Origin: Rutidosis leptorrhynchoides | Lineage: Eukaryota > Streptophyta > Magnoliopsida > Asterales > Asteraceae | DNA length: 64,000 bases | Reading direction: 5' to 3' | Assembly (NCBI RefSeq): GCF_046630445.1 | Contig: NC_092339.1 | Span: 57,545,001 to 57,609,000 of the forward strand | Shown: piece after piece, positions 22,849 to 35,550 of the stretch | Position numbering within the stretch: the first letter of the stretch is position 1 | Layout: each line of letters begins with the position of its first letter | Position numbers and translations under genes: made by a program | Notes under the pieces: generated by a model | Told to the model about the DNA's origin: nothing | Seen by the model: the letters and a program-made list of their open reading frames with translations, nothing else | Database searches by the model: none

Positions 22849-25774
22849 ATGGAGTTAAGTGCAGATTTTTATGGTGTGGGAGCGTTAGTTACATTCGTAC
22901 TAGTGTTAACTACATGGAGATTTCTGAATTTGGTGTGGTTCAAACCGAAGAAGATCGAAAAAATGTTAAGAGATCAAGGTTTAAAAGGAAACTCGTATAT
23001 ATTCATGTTCGGTGATACTAAAGAGATGGCTCGAATGACACGCGAAGCCAAATCTAAACCCGTACATCTCAATGATTGTATCGTTCCTAGGGTGTTGCCA
23101 TTCGTTCATAAATATGTCACTACGCACGGTACGTACCCATGGTCCGGTTCATGTCCTATCGCCTTATTTGATACTATGTATATATTAGGTTTGGTAAATG
23201 TCAGTTTTACTCTTATATATTAATACGGAGTAATAAGTTTGATTGAATTTATTTAAGAAATAAATACTCCATTATTAAGAATAACAAATATGGTAAAATT
23301 GTTCAGTCTAACTAATATGAGTAATATTTAGTAATTATAATTATATTTTATAAGTGAACAATTTTAAAATATATATAAATAGTAAGGGTCGGTTTTTTTT
23401 TTTTTTTTTTCTGGAACCCGCGAGTAATTACTAAAGAAGTACTCGTAACATTTATCACACAAACAAATTAATTAAATTAAGTTTATAACGTAGAATTTTA
23501 AATGTTCATAAATAGAGAAGAAAGAATGGGCTGCTCAGACGATGGGTCTTTACAAGTACTAGTTTAAAACTAGGAATGGGCCATTTCTGAGTAGTATCAA
23601 AAATGGATCGGGTTGGATTGGCCTGCTGGGTTACAGGATATATTGGATCCATTAAAGGGGGTGTCTATGAGATTGCTTATTTAAATAATAACGGAGTAAT
23701 CCCTTAAAACCAAAAACAACCTTTAAAATCTACCGGCTGACTTGAATGGTATGATGGTGAGATCCAATTTGGTGTACTGCCAACTCAGGTTCGATTCTCA
23801 CTTCAAGCAGGGCTTTTCCAACCATTGATGGTACTGCCAACATCAATGCAATTTGGAAATGTTGTTAGGATTTTCTCAACCTTCGATGGTACTGTCAACA
23901 TCGTCACGATTTGGGTTTCAACCTAACGCGTGTGTGGGTAACAAATGAGAGCATCGATGTTGATATCACCGTTCAAAAAAAACATGTTAATTTTTGGAAT
24001 GTTGTTACTGGAAATAGTTTTATGTGAATTCTTATCTATGTCACTACTAAATCTGATCACATGTTTTGAATAACTGTTGTATAGGTAAAATGTGTTTTGT
24101 ATGGATGGGGCCAAAACCTATGGTGTATATAACCCAACCTGCTATTGTAAGAGAGATTTTGGCTAATAATTATCAGTTTCAAAGATTACGAAAAGGAAAT
24201 CCGTTATTTAAGATGCTAACGAGAGGGCTAGTAGATGTTGAAGGTGATCAATGGGTCAAACATAGAAAAATAATCAGTCCAGCATTTCATATCGAAAAGT
24301 TCAAGGTTTATACGCCAACCATTCTATATTTTCGTTAAAATGACATGCATTGAATTATTATACATTTTTCTTTGGTAGGATATGGTACATGCATTCTATG
24401 TGAGCTGCAATGATATGATGAACAAATGGGAAAATTTGCTAACGAAAGAATCATCGTGTGAAGTTGATGTGTGGCCCTATCTCCAAATAATGTCAAGTGA
24501 TGTAATTTCACGTACGGCGTTTGGTAGTAGTTCTGAAGAAGGACGAAAGATTTTTGAACTTCAAGAAGAATTGGTGGGGTTGATTATCAAGTCTCCACAA
24601 TCTACTTACATTCTCGGATCAAGGTGAGTATATTGGTTGGAACAATGACACTAATTAATCATATTGTGATCGAAGTTTTAGTAGGAATTTAATTTTTAAG
24701 TCACTTGATTTAATTGAACTACAGGTTTTTGCCAACAAAACATAACAAGAGATTGAAAGAGATAGACCAATTGGTGAAATCTTTGATAAGAAATATTATC
24801 GATAAACGAGTTGTTGCAATGAAAGAAGGGAAAAGTAGTAACAATGACCTTTTGGGAACGCTCTTGAAATCAAATTATGAAGAAATCAACAAAGAGGGGA
24901 ATAAAAACTCAGGGTTAAGCATAGAAGAAATTATCGAAGAATGCAAACTTTTCTATTTTGCAGGACAAGAAACTACAAGAGCTTTGTTGGTTTGGACAAT
25001 GATTTTACTGGGCCAACACACAAACTGGCAAACGCGCGCTAGAGAGGAAGTTTTTAATGTCTTTCAAGATACAAAACCGGATTTTGAAGGGTTAAATCAT
25101 CTTAAAGTTGTAAGAAATTTCCATCTTTAACAGTGAAATTATATATATCTTTAGGATTTTGCTAATGACTGTCTAAAGGTTGTCGTTAACATGCATTAAA
25201 TTATTGTACATGTCGGTTATTAGTCATATTCATAAAAGTGGTTTATCAATATGTACAACATTTTAAAGCGGGACTGTCATTAGCAAAATCCATATTTTTA
25301 CGTCTATATTGTATTGTTCTATTATATAGTAACTACAATTTATGACAGGTTAACATGATATTCAACGAAGTTCTTAGATTATATCCACCAGGAACCTCGT
25401 TAGGGCGAGTAGTACATAAACAAACCAAACTGGGTGACTTAATGCTACCGGCCGGAACCCTCCTTCAAATAAATACAATGCTTTTACATTATGATCGAGA
25501 TCTTTGGGGTGATGACGTTAACGAGTTTGATCCAAATAGATTTTCTGAAGGTGTGTCAAAAGCAACAAAAGGAAAAACATGTTACGTCCCATTTGGTGGA
25601 GGCCCACGTATATGCATTGGACAAAATTTTGCCTTGATGGAAGCTAAAATAATGCTTGTTATGATTCTGCAACGTTTCTGTTTTGAGATATCCCCATCGT
25701 ACACGCACTCTCCGCACATTGTAATAACACTTCAGCCTCAGTTTGGTGTTCCCTTGATTTTACACAAACTTTAA
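22849..25774 (+). CDS. CYP72A: Cytochrome P450, CYP72A-like, five exons
   Basis: Haem-thiolate mono-oxygenase, membrane-anchored in the endoplasmic reticulum. Exons: 22849-23128, 24085-24305, 24379-24623, 24725-25109 and 25349-25774, all with GT...AG borders and an unbroken frame of 518 aa, the usual CYP72A length and exon number. Residues 8-30 form the N-terminal anchor. Motifs in order: oxygen-binding AGQETT (328-333), ExxR as EVLR (384-387), the PERF-like FDPNRF (437-442) and the haem loop F459-G468 with axial Cys466 ([10 protein letters not shown]). Family members hydroxylate or cleave isoprenoids (secologanin synthase, triterpene oxidases, gibberellin catabolism); the substrate here cannot be told. 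No stop, frameshift or lost key residue is seen, so it is probably functional. Intron 1 (956 bp) contains a SINE-like insertion. No other biosynthetic gene is nearby. Confidence 0.93.
23735..23990 (+). mobile_element. Putative SINE in P450 intron 1
   Basis: CAGGTTCGATTCTCACTTC (about 23785) fits a Pol III B box; the downstream body has internally repeated GATGGTACTGYCAACATC words and ends in an A-run near 23977. A segment of the same body recurs at about 30890-30960. Target duplications are not obvious. Confidence 0.55.
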
Positions 25775-26179
25775 ATAATTTATACATATGTTGTGATTTG
25801 TTTAATGTGTATTGTGACATATATGTATGATGCAACCTTTTTGAAATACACATATATAATTAGACCGAATCATAAGAAATTACATTCAGTATTGTTATTC
25901 TTACACTTCTAGAAGAAAAAAAATGTGGTGGTATGATGTAGCTTGGTTTAAAAAAGAATTGGTAGATCACTGTCAATAGTTTATCGTATGAGTCTCTTAC
26001 ATGTCTTTCTTTCATGTGTACATTTAGTCTCAGCAAAATAATTTGGTCCCGTTAAAGATAAAATATTGCTGGCCCACCTCCTTTTTAATGTGTTTTTTTT
26101 ATGTTATTTGTTCAAGATGGTTCGATGTATATAGAGTTCATAGAAGTTCACTTTTTCTGTCATAGTAATGACTAATGAC
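25775..26179. other. P450 3' flank
   Basis: AT-rich sequence with no recognisable gene. It would hold the P450 3' UTR; no strong polyadenylation signal stands out. Confidence 0.45.
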
Positions 26180-27641
26180 AGTGTACAATTGTTTAGTTAA
26201 GAAAGTTCAGTTCTTCATGACAGTCTGTTTTTCGATTCTTCAGTCATTATGTTAGGATTTTCAAGGGGTTGCGATAGCTCCTTTGTTGCTCTCATCCCAA
26301 AAAATTCTAATCCGGTGACGCTCAATGAGTATCGCCCGATTAGTCTCATCATATGTATGTATAAAATAATCGTAAAGATCTTGTCTAACCGACTTCGGAT
26401 GGTACTCCAAAACTCATCAGCATAAATCAATCAGCCTTTATAAGGGGACGACAAATACTTGACGGGGTTCTTATTGCAAACGAAGTTATTAACTTATTCA
26501 GGAAGGAAAAGCGCAGGTTATACCTATTCAAAGTCGATTTTGAAAAGGCCTTTGATTGTGTATGTTGCGAATTTTTAGAAGACGTAATGAGGCAAATGAA
26601 TTTCTCGGATAAATGGATAAGTTGGATTAGAGGTTGTCTCTCTTCGGGTCGATCATCGATTCTCATCAGAGGTAGCCCTATGAATGAATTTTCTCTTGAA
26701 AAAGGTTTAAGGCAAGGCGATCATCTCCCTCCATTTCTATTTTTGATTGTCAGCGAAACGCTTAATATTATGATGAAAGATGTTGTTAGTCTCGGTCACT
26801 ACAAGGGGGTTTCAGTGGGTTGTGATCTCATCCACTTGAGTCATTTGCAATTTGCGGATGATGTCCTTTTTTTAGAAGAGTGGTCAGAAAGCAACACCAC
26901 CAATTTGATTCATATTTTAACTTGGTTCGGGATGGCTTTCGGACTAAAGATCCATTTTTCAAAAAGCAAGATTTTTGATTTGTGTGTTCCCGAGCCTAGG
27001 ATTACAAATATGACCCGCCTTTTGAATTGTGCTTCCGGTTCCTTTCCTTTCACTTATTTAGGACTACCGGTGGGTGATAACATGAATAGAATCGGGGCGT
27101 GGGAAACCGTTTTCAACAAATTAAGTGAGAAGCTTAGTCTCTGGAAATCAAAAGTATTGTCCATTGGTGGTAGGCTCACCCTTACCAAATCGGTTTTGGG
27201 AAGCCTGCCCTTATTTTACATGTCTCTTTTCAGAGCTTCAATTGGTGTAATAAAAAAACTTGAATCAATCCGAATGCGATTCTTGTGGGGGCTGAATTCG
27301 GATAGTGGTATGACATGGGTGAGTTGGAATCAAACTTTGAGAAGTAAAACATTCGGGGGTCTTGGTATCGAAAGTCTTCGGGCGAAAAACCTTAGCTTGC
27401 TCGCTAAATGGTTTTGGCGCTTGAAAAATGAAGGATCCCTATGGGTGAAAGTCATTAAATCGATCCATGGAACATTTGGTAAAGCGGAAACACTTGATCG
27501 CGCCTTGCGGGTTTTTTTAATTAATTTTTTGCTTTCCAAAAAACAAAATCTCCTGAGATATTGTCGTTGAGTGGTTAATTATTATATCATTTATATTCGG
27601 AATAATGTGAAGTTTTTATTCATTTCATAAAACAATTATGG

Positions 27642-27680
<39 letters not shown>
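26180..27680 (+). mobile_element. L1-type LINE, 5' truncated and 3' deleted
   Basis: The reverse transcriptase of a plant non-LTR retrotransposon. From about 26230 it reads FVALIPK and EYRPISLI (N-terminal RT motifs), then after a frameshift near 26412 the frame runs to 27570: motif A as VDFEKAFDC (about 26530), motif B as GLRQGD with an altered HLPP, and the catalytic FADD (about 26855). The family's C-terminal zinc domain is missing: coding similarity ends near 27515 and joins directly to a 3' UTR-like stretch and a 29-base A-run at about 27651-27679. The 5' end is lost, and endonuclease and Gag are not present. It is not functional. Confidence 0.88.
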
Positions 27681-28153
27681 ATAGACTTTACGTTAAAATA
27701 CATATAGTACGCTATATTTTCATTCCATTTTAAAGATAACCAAAAAAGTATGATTTGTCAATTTTTCATCGACGACTTTTCACCTACCAAAAGGTTCTCT
27801 AACTAAATGTGTGATTACAAATTTGACAACGAATGGAAGAACAGAGGACACTGACACTTACTTTTTTTCTGTCAATTTGTGTTCACCTTTAACGAAATCT
27901 TAGGATTTCTTTCCCTTTCATTTCATAACAAAAACACAAATATGAAAGCTTTATATTTTTTAACTTTGATTTGAATATACATTGTTTGATATTTAATATA
28001 TTAAAGGTTTTCATATTGCAATAAAATATTTTAACGTCTTTTATGAAATCAATATTGAGCGAAAAAATTCAGGAAAAAAATAGGGCAAAAGGACTCAAAC
28101 TCTGATTTTTCCTTTACATACGCTTTAACTTACCACTTGTTTTAGTCATTACT

Positions 28154-28155
<2 letters not shown>
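27681..28155. other. AT-rich intergenic
   Basis: No gene or repeat recognised between the LINE tail and the microsatellite. Confidence 0.5.

Positions 28156-28251
<96 letters not shown>
28156..28251. repeat. (TA)n microsatellite
   Basis: About 95 bp of TA repeats; a shorter TA tract (about 28525-28552) sits at the same place in the second copy of the adjoining duplication. Confidence 0.95.
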
Positions 28252-28252
<1 letters not shown>

Positions 28253-28518
28253 CAATCCAAAAAAATTAAAAATATGTCCGTTTCAAATATAGTTATTTGC
28301 GTTTTTTTCGTAAAGTTATTTCGAGTTTAATCGTAATGCCAAATAAATTAAACTTGGGGCGGGGAAAAAATCCCGTATATATGTATACATATAATTAATC
28401 CAAATTTTTTTTTGTTGAAAAAGCTCCGTTTCGAACATAATTAGTTGCGTTTTATTCGTAAAATTATTTCGAGTTGAACGGTGATAACGGATAAATTTAA
28501 CTCGTTACAGAAAAAAAG

Positions 28519-28552
<34 letters not shown>

Positions 28553-28850
28553 ATCAATCCAAAAAAATTAAAAATATGTCCGTTTCAAATATAGTTATTT
28601 GCGTTTTTTTCGTAAAGTTATTTCGAGTTGAATCGTAATGCCAAATAAATTAAACTTGGGGCGGGAAAAAAATCCCGTATATATGTATACATATAATTAA
28701 TCCAATTTTTTTTTTTTTTGTTGAAAAAGCTCCGTTTCGAAAATAATTAGTTGCGTTTTATTCGTAAAATTATTTCGAGTTGAACGGTGATAACGGATAA
28801 ATTTAACTCGTTACAGAAAAAAAAGATAAATTTCGATAAAAATTTGGGTG
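28251..28850. repeat. Two-level tandem duplication (302 bp, each of two ~150 bp halves)
   Basis: The stretch starting ATCAATCCAAAAAAATT at 28251 recurs at 28553, a 302 bp period with few differences. Within each copy two halves (beginning around TCCGTTTCAAATATAG and TCCGTTTCGAACATAA) are themselves diverged copies of one another. A 150 bp unit therefore duplicated first and the 302 bp block later. Confidence 0.85.
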
Positions 28851-30885
28851 AGATTTATTTAATGTTTATTATATTAAAATTGAAACTTATATTTTGCCCC
28901 CTAATCTCTTGCTTATTTTTACTTTTAAACCCTAAAAGTCAACAACTATTACCCCTCATGTTTGAAGCACTTGACACTTCCCTTCCCTTCCCTGAAGAAA
29001 TGTGTGGTTGTGAGATCAAATGGCCTAAACGACCAAAATCTTGATGAGTATCAATATATATGGTAATAATTATGCAATAATGTTAAATATCATGATGTCC
29101 TATTTTAAGTGTGGTATATACGGAGTATTACTTTTCCTTGTGTTTTAAAGTAAGTATATTCAAATTCAATTCAATTCAATTCAATTTTTATTTTATATTA
29201 ATATTAAATTAAATAGTCTAAAAGGTTTGTGAAACCATAGATGCATTTTATTGGAGAATACTCTCATGCTTACATTGTTTAACTGACGAGTATCTTCAAT
29301 AACAACCGGATTCGTCTCGGTGTTTTTAAGTCTTGGCTAAGCTGATAAATACTAAAAGCTTCTCAAAATTCTTGGCGGTTTGGGATGAGTTTAATGAAGT
29401 ATTGTCAAGATAAAGTCTCTTCGTAGAGGGTTGAGATTCGGATTTTGATTGGTTTCTTGGCACTTTTGGATTATGCCTTTACAATGCACGACTTTAGCAT
29501 AATCTGACTCTTGATTTTACTATTCTTTATTTGCACAATTTGAAAAATTTGTTGATCTTCGCGTGCTAAGTTACGTTGGGTGATTATTTAATTTGTTGGC
29601 TTGTGTAAATGGTTGTTTTAGTTTAGGCTCTTTTTAGATTGAGTCTTAATATTGTCCAGTATGTTGAGTTATTTTACATCGAGTTGTCTTGGTCGATTGT
29701 AGTTTGGTTGGCAATCAGTTTGTAAGGTCGGTGGTGACTTTTATTAGTTCATTTGAAATGGTTATTTAGCCAGTTGTATTCCTTAGGGCTCTTCAACGGT
29801 TGGTTAGATGAATTGTTCCTTTAATCATTTATTAAAATTAATAATCAGAAAATAAAAAATCCGTTGTAGTTGAAGGTCTGAAGATTATGACCGATGATTA
29901 ATGTTGAAAACCTCTTATGTGAATTTATAAAATTATTTGAATAGTAAGTATATGGTGTTGAAAAGATGTCCAAGTGTGTTGTTATTGGTGCTTGTAGTTG
30001 TAAATCACTCTATCACTACACTTGATTTGTTTACTTACTCTTATGCCGCTAACGAGCCCGTTGTCAAATAGTAAATTCACAATCGACCAATTGTCGGGTT
30101 ACTTTCTTGCTTTCAAAGTCATAAGCAAGAGGTCTCGTATTGTCCAACCCTAAACAAGAAGGTCGAATTGAGGTGTAGGGGATGAATGTAGATAGACCAT
30201 CTAACCATTGACATGATAAATTCTAGTAAATCAAGAACCATTAAGCGATTTCATGCTTTTAATCCTAATTGGGTAAACTGGCTCGTTTCTCACTCTGTCA
30301 CTGATATTATTCTCCAACGATGCCCCATGGACAAAGGGGATTGGCTATTGTCCTGCTGCCAGCTACCGGTTAAGGAGGTGAAGTGTAGCTATTCCAGCTA
30401 TAGTTGAAAATTTCAAATCATTTGATTACTTTAACTACTCATGCTATGGATGTGAAAGCATCAACTCCGTTTTTAAGATGAGAGAAAGTTTGTTACATAA
30501 ATGGTGCTGACGTGACACACATACAATATTTGTGTAACAAACTTTTCAAAAAAAAAAGAAAGAAAGGGGACTATGTGGCGCACACGCTCGATTTGTGTGC
30601 ACATTGCCAAATGATTAGGGTCATATACATGTTTTCGTATTGCATGTCGAATGGCCGTGGTAAAGGGATTACATATAACACTACCTTAAACTCTTAAGTC
30701 TTTCTTGCTAGTCATCCGGACTGCACACGGGTTGATGAGTCCTGACAATGTACAGATACTCAACTGTTGTACTTTTTTTTTACCACGAGCATCCTTAATT
30801 TCGTTGTGTGTAATAAATCTTCATACTTCATCCTTTACTAAGGGCGGAATACATACGAAATTCCCATCATATATTAACGTAGATA
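28851..30885. other. Intergenic without recognisable genes
   Basis: Two kilobases with only short, unsupported ORFs. A short (TTCAA)n tract lies at about 29160-29187. Confidence 0.5.
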
Positions 30886-30965
30886 TTTAGATGTGGTACT
30901 GCTAACATCGTCGCAAATTGGATTTCCTTATAACGTGTGTGTGAGTGGCATATGATCGCGAAAGT
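30886..30965 (+). mobile_element. Fragment of the intron-1 SINE family
   Basis: GATGTGGTACTGCTAACATC and the following AACGTGTGTGTG resemble the 3' half of the putative SINE in the P450 intron (about 23885-23945). No head or target duplication is seen. Confidence 0.45.
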
Positions 30966-30969
30966 GCTT

Positions 30970-31893
30970 AAGTCTGTTCAGATTGGATCATAATCAGTGT
31001 GCCTCTGTTCGAGATAGACTGCTCAATGTTGGATCATCTGTTTCGGTAACTAACTGCTGGATCAGACCTCCTATTCGACTTGTAGCGAATGAATTGGACG
31101 AGTTATCTCAGTTAGTGGCAACAGTGACACTTGATAGTTCGAAGGCAGACTCAAGGAATTGGAAGTTCGACAACAACGGTCAATTCTCTACAAAGAAACT
31201 TACTTGCTTGATCGATGAAAAAACAATTAGTGCAGGTACAAATACTTCCGAGACTATACGAAATAATCTTGTCTCGAAAAAGATTGAAGTTTTTGTATGG
31301 AGAGCGAGGAAAAAACGAATTTCGGCTTTGATAGAATTAGATAAACGTGGTATCGACCTTCACTCCGTTCGATGCCCGCTTTGTGATGACGACTTGGAGA
31401 CGGTAGATCGTTCTCTTATTTTATGCAAACACGCTTTCGAAGTTTGGTCTAAAGTATTCGAGTGGTGGGGTATGAATGTTTCATCTTCGTTAAGTGTCAA
31501 CGAGATTTTCCTTGGTAACTCAAGTGTTGCGATGTCGGATATTGGTGCTAAAATTTGGTAAGCGGTATTGTGGTCGAGTGGATATCTTATTTGGAGCAAT
31601 AGAAATCAAATGGTTTTTAATAAAAATTGTTGGACTACTCCCGTGACATTGTGCGAAATACAAACAAAAATGTTTGAATGGATTACGAAAAGAAGCAAAG
31701 CAAAGACTATTGATTGGCATTCATGGCTTCACAATCCTCAATCCTTAGTTATTTGATTTGTTACCTAACTTCTTGTTAATTAGCGTGTGAGTTTATGTAA
31801 TTAGCATGAGAGTCTATGTAATGTGTTTTGCTTCTTTTGTTGAGTTCAGCCATGTTTTGTTCATGGGGTTGTAGTTGTATTGTCCTCTTTGAG

Positions 31894-31894
<1 letters not shown>
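30970..31894 (+). mobile_element. LINE 3' fragment with zinc-binding domain
   Basis: The ORF from about 30983 encodes the region after LINE reverse transcriptase, with VFVWRARKKRISALIELDKRGI and the zinc motif beginning CPLCDDDLETV; the position usually held by histidine is not conserved. An in-frame TAA at 31559-31561 interrupts it; the same frame continues to a stop at 31754-31756. A 3' UTR-like stretch follows and runs into a (TA)n tract. The RT and 5' portion are absent. It differs from the other two LINE pieces in the window. Confidence 0.85.

Positions 31895-31991
<97 letters not shown>
31895..31991. repeat. (TA)n microsatellite at the copia LTR border
   Basis: About 97 bp of TA repeats directly abutting the first base of the copia LTR. 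The copia element inserted in, or at the edge of, the tract. Confidence 0.95.
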
Positions 31992-31992
<1 letters not shown>

Positions 31993-32040
31993 GTTGAATG
32001 TGAAGGATATCAAAACAAAAGGATTCGGAAAAACAGGGGA

Positions 32041-32170
32041 GGCGCGCCGCGGCCTTGGAAGGTGCGACGCGGCCTAGCACATGAAACAGAGCATCAGATT
32101 TGGAAAACGACTGTCCGGAGAATTGACTTGGAGGCGCGGCGCGGGCACAAATGGCCCGGCGCGGCTTCGT
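32041..32170. other. Two pairs of GC-rich dyads in copia LTR
   Basis: GGCGCGCCGCGGCC and GTGCGACGCGGCC lie about 20 bp apart; a second pair (GGCGCGGCGCGGG, GGCCCGGCGCGGC) starts about 90 bp later. The TATA-like box follows about 60 bp downstream. Spacing is nearly the same as in the LTR of the unrelated element E1. Confidence 0.75.
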
Positions 32171-32225
32171 CTGGCGAGAAGTTTCCAAATTTATGTTTTT
32201 CTTGTTCTGCAAGGTGTTTTTGGCC

Positions 32226-32233
32226 TATATAAG
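32226..32233 (+). promoter_or_regulatory. Copia LTR TATA box
   Basis: TATATAAG, about 235 bp into the LTR and upstream of the AATAAAA signal, is the expected place for the LTR core promoter. Confidence 0.6.
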
Positions 32234-32445
32234 CATCATAATGTAACCCTCAGTTGTATCTACGAATTATATCAATAAAATCTCTCTAGTTGGTCCGTGG
32301 ATTAAAGTAATCGATATTCGATTACATATAACCACGTTAAATCTCGCGTCTTTAATTCTTTTATTTATTGTTCTTTCGTTTGTCGATTGTGGAAGGGTAA
32401 TTCTCTGGAATTACTCTATTGTTTGGGTCCTATAATCCTTACAAT

Positions 32446-32458
32446 TGGTATCTAGAGC
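32446..32458 (+). other. Copia primer binding site
   Basis: TGGTATCTAGAGC, two bases after the LTR end, is complementary (with one added base) to the 3' end of plant tRNA-Met, as is usual for copia elements. Confidence 0.8.
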
Positions 32459-32479
32459 TCAAGGTTTGAGTTGGAAACG

Positions 32480-34872
32480 ATGGCGGAGGACGGTAAATTA
32501 AAGATCGAGCGGTTTGATGGTAAAGACTTCACCTTTTGGAAGATGCAAATAGAAGACTACTTGTATCAAAAGAAACTTCACCAACCTTTGTTGGAGACCA
32601 AACCCGAAGGCATGAACGATGCCGATTGGATGCTCTTGGATCGTCAAGCTTTGGGTGTGGTTCGTCTTGCACTCGCTAAGAACGTTGTAGGTAATATCAT
32701 GAATGAAAAGACAACGTTTAATTGTTTGAAGGCGCTCTCCAACATGTATGAGAAACCTATGGTGGCGAATAAGGTTTTTCTCATGCGACAATTGTTCAAC
32801 ATGAAGATGAAGGAAGGTATGAGTGCAAAGGATCATATCAACGAATTCAACAATCTTGTTTCAAGATTAGAGTCGGTTGAAATCAAGTTTTTTGATGAAC
32901 TAAAAGCACTAATCTTGCTTTCATCATTACCGGAAATTTGGTCGGGTACGGTTACCGCGGTTAGTAGCTCTACCGGTACTACTAAGCTTGCGTATGAAGG
33001 AATTAGGGATTTAATTCTCGGTGAAGACACTCGTAGGAGAAGTTCGGGGGAATTGTTATCCGGTTCTTTGTTAAGTACCGACAACTGTGGTAGGAAAGTT
33101 GATCGCGGTGTGAAGAAGAGTAAAGGGAAGTTCAAGAAGAGGTATCCATCGAAAGACCGAAGTGACATTATTTGTTGGGGTTGCAATCAAAAGGGGCATT
33201 ATCAAAGATATTGTAAGAATGCTCCGGTTAAAGATGTTAACTTGACCGCGGAAGATACGGAGGATGCACTACTATGTAGTATTGAAAGTTCGGTGGAGTC
33301 TTGGGTCTTGGATTCGGGAGCTTCGTTTCACGCTACACCCACTAAGAGCGTGATGAGGAATTTTTGGGCGTATCAAGGTAAAGTTAGATTGGCAAACAAC
33401 AAAAGTCTCGAGATTAAAGGTATAGGAGATGTTGTATTGAAGACTACTCTTGGTTCTAACTGGACTTTGAAGAACGTGAGGTTTATTCCTAAGTTAAAGA
33501 GGAAGTTAATCTCGGTTGGTCAATTAAATGAAGAAGGTAATGAGGTTACTTTCAAGAATCGCCAATGGAAGGTGATTAAGGGTAGTAATGTCATAGCTCG
33601 TGGACATAAAAGGGGAACTCTTTATATGGTTGAGGTGTTTGAAGAAGACACGGTGATTGCTACGGTTGATGTTGGGGCTAGTTCTACTCTATGGCACCGA
33701 AGACTCGGGCATATGGATGAGAAGGGTATGAAGGTTCTTAGTTTGAGTGGGAGAATTCCAGATTTGAAAAAGACAGAGCTTGGGTTTTGCGAACCATGCA
33801 CTTATGGGAAGCAAAAGAAGGTAACTTTTGTTAAATCGGGGAATTCACCAAAGTTGAAGAAATTGGAGCTAGTTCATACGGATGTTTTTGGGCCAACGAA
33901 TGTAGAATCACATGGAGGTTCTCGTTATTATGTCACCTTCATTGATGACGCCACTCGAAAGGTATGGGTTTATTTTCTTAAAGTTAAATCCAAAGTTTTT
34001 GGTACTTTTGTGAAGTGGAAAGCTATGGTTAAGAATGAGACCAATTTAAAAGTCAAGTTCTTAAGGTCGGACAATGGAGGAGAATATGGTAGTCTTGAGT
34101 TTAAAGACCATTGTGCAAAGTTCGGTATTAGAATGTTGAAATTGGTACCGGAGACACCGCAACACAATGGGGTCGCCGAACGTATGAATCGTACGTTGAA
34201 TGAAAGGGCTAGGAGTATGAGACTACATGTCGGTTTGCCTAAGATGTTTTGGGCGGATGCGGTTAATACGGCGGCTTATTTGATTAATAGGGGACCCTCA
34301 ACACCATTGGGTTTCCGAATTCCCGAAGAATAATGGCTAGGTAAAAAGGTTAGTTATGATCATCTTAGAATCTTTGGGTGTAATGTTTATGTGAAGACCA
34401 AAGATATTGATAAAGATAAACTTGAAGCTAAGTCAAAGAAGAGTACGTTCATTGGTTACGGTTCGGATGAGATGGGCTATCGTTGTTGGGATAATGAAGC
34501 TAGAAAGGTTATTCGATTGCGTGATGTTACCTTTGATGAAGATTCGGTCTATGGCAAACCGGAAACGGGCAGTCAAAAACCGGATCATGTTATTCTTGAT
34601 GATGTTTCTCTTGATGATCTTGTGGGTTCTAGTGGGAGTTCGGGGAACAATGAATTGCCGATTAATGGTGATGAGTCGGATCTTGACAATGATGGAGATG
34701 GTTCGGATAGCGGTAATAATTTCGAACATAGTGCGAGTTCTAGTGATGAGGAGGCTAATGAAACCGGTCCAACCATACCGGTTGCTCCTATACTTAGACG
34801 CTCGACTAGAGTGCCCAAACCTAATCCTAGGTATTCTCCATCAACAAACTACTTCTCTATACCGAGAATGGT
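32480..34872 (+). pseudogene. Copia gag-protease-integrase, in-frame stop, truncated
   Basis: I place the start at the ATG at 32480. Order: Gag with RFDGKDFTFWKMQIEDYL; zinc knuckle CWGCNQKGHYQRYC (about 33174); protease active site VLDSGASFHAT (about 33305); the HHCC pre-integrase region with WHRRLGH and CEPCTYGK; the integrase core with its three acidic residues in HTDVFGP, RSDNGGEY and GVAERMN. A TAA at 34331-34333 breaks the frame shortly after the core; the same frame continues at once through the integrase C-terminal part and an acidic linker to a PNPRYSP segment, where element C interrupts it. No RT is present in the window. Lineage within copia was not determined. Confidence 0.9.
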
Positions 34873-35550
34873 TGTAACGACCCAACCCGTTATCCAACCA
34901 AAAACGCTTAAATTTTTTTTTATATAAACAGCCCAGTTTCAGACAAATGGAGCGCCGCTCCATATAGGGGCGCGCCACTCCAAAGTGGCATGTCCACTTT
35001 CTTTTATGCTCATTCATAAAATACACTTCTTAACACTTTTAAATGAAACAAATTGTCATAACACGTCAATATAAGTAAAACTAAGAACTTCCCACAATAA
35101 AATTGAGTTTTACAACACCGGGCTCACATCAACCCAAATTACGACAAAGTGACCATTTCGACCCATTTTAGTTTAATACAAACATAGACCGAGCATGGTG
35201 ATTGGGGATACGCTACCCAATCCTAATCAAATCCAACAGCACGCCTTCTAAAGCAAACCACGCAAGCCCACTAGTCCCCACACTTACCCGAGCCATCACC
35301 TCCACGCAAATCTATAAAAATGTAAACAACGAGAGGGTAAGCAAAACGCTTAGTGAATGCAATAATTATACATATACATATATAATGTACCTACTTGCAT
35401 ACACTTACTCACATACCGTATACATGCTAGCAATATAATTAGCAAACCATCTCAAGCATAAAACTAATAACCTCCAATATCGCAAGCTAGCATAACCAAT
35501 AGCATATACTCAAACAATATAATTTGCTACACTACAACACATACACAAAC

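Larger units (their letters stand above)
31992..32443 (+). repeat. Copia 5' LTR (452 bp)
   Basis: Begins TGTTGAATGTG and ends ATCCTTACA, followed by the primer site. It has two pairs of GC-rich dyads (32041-32170), a TATA-like box TATATAAG at 32226-32233 and AATAAAA near 32275. Confidence 0.85.
31992..34872 (+). mobile_element. Ty1/copia element, 5' part, cut by element C
   Basis: LTR 31992-32443, tRNA-Met-like primer site at 32446, then gag-protease-integrase. The element stops abruptly at 34872, where the LTR of element C begins, so reverse transcriptase, RNase H and the 3' LTR would lie beyond the window. Confidence 0.9.

Noticed and set aside
31814-32232. ORFs rich in YIYIYI on both strands
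   Set aside because: Translations of the (TA)n microsatellite.
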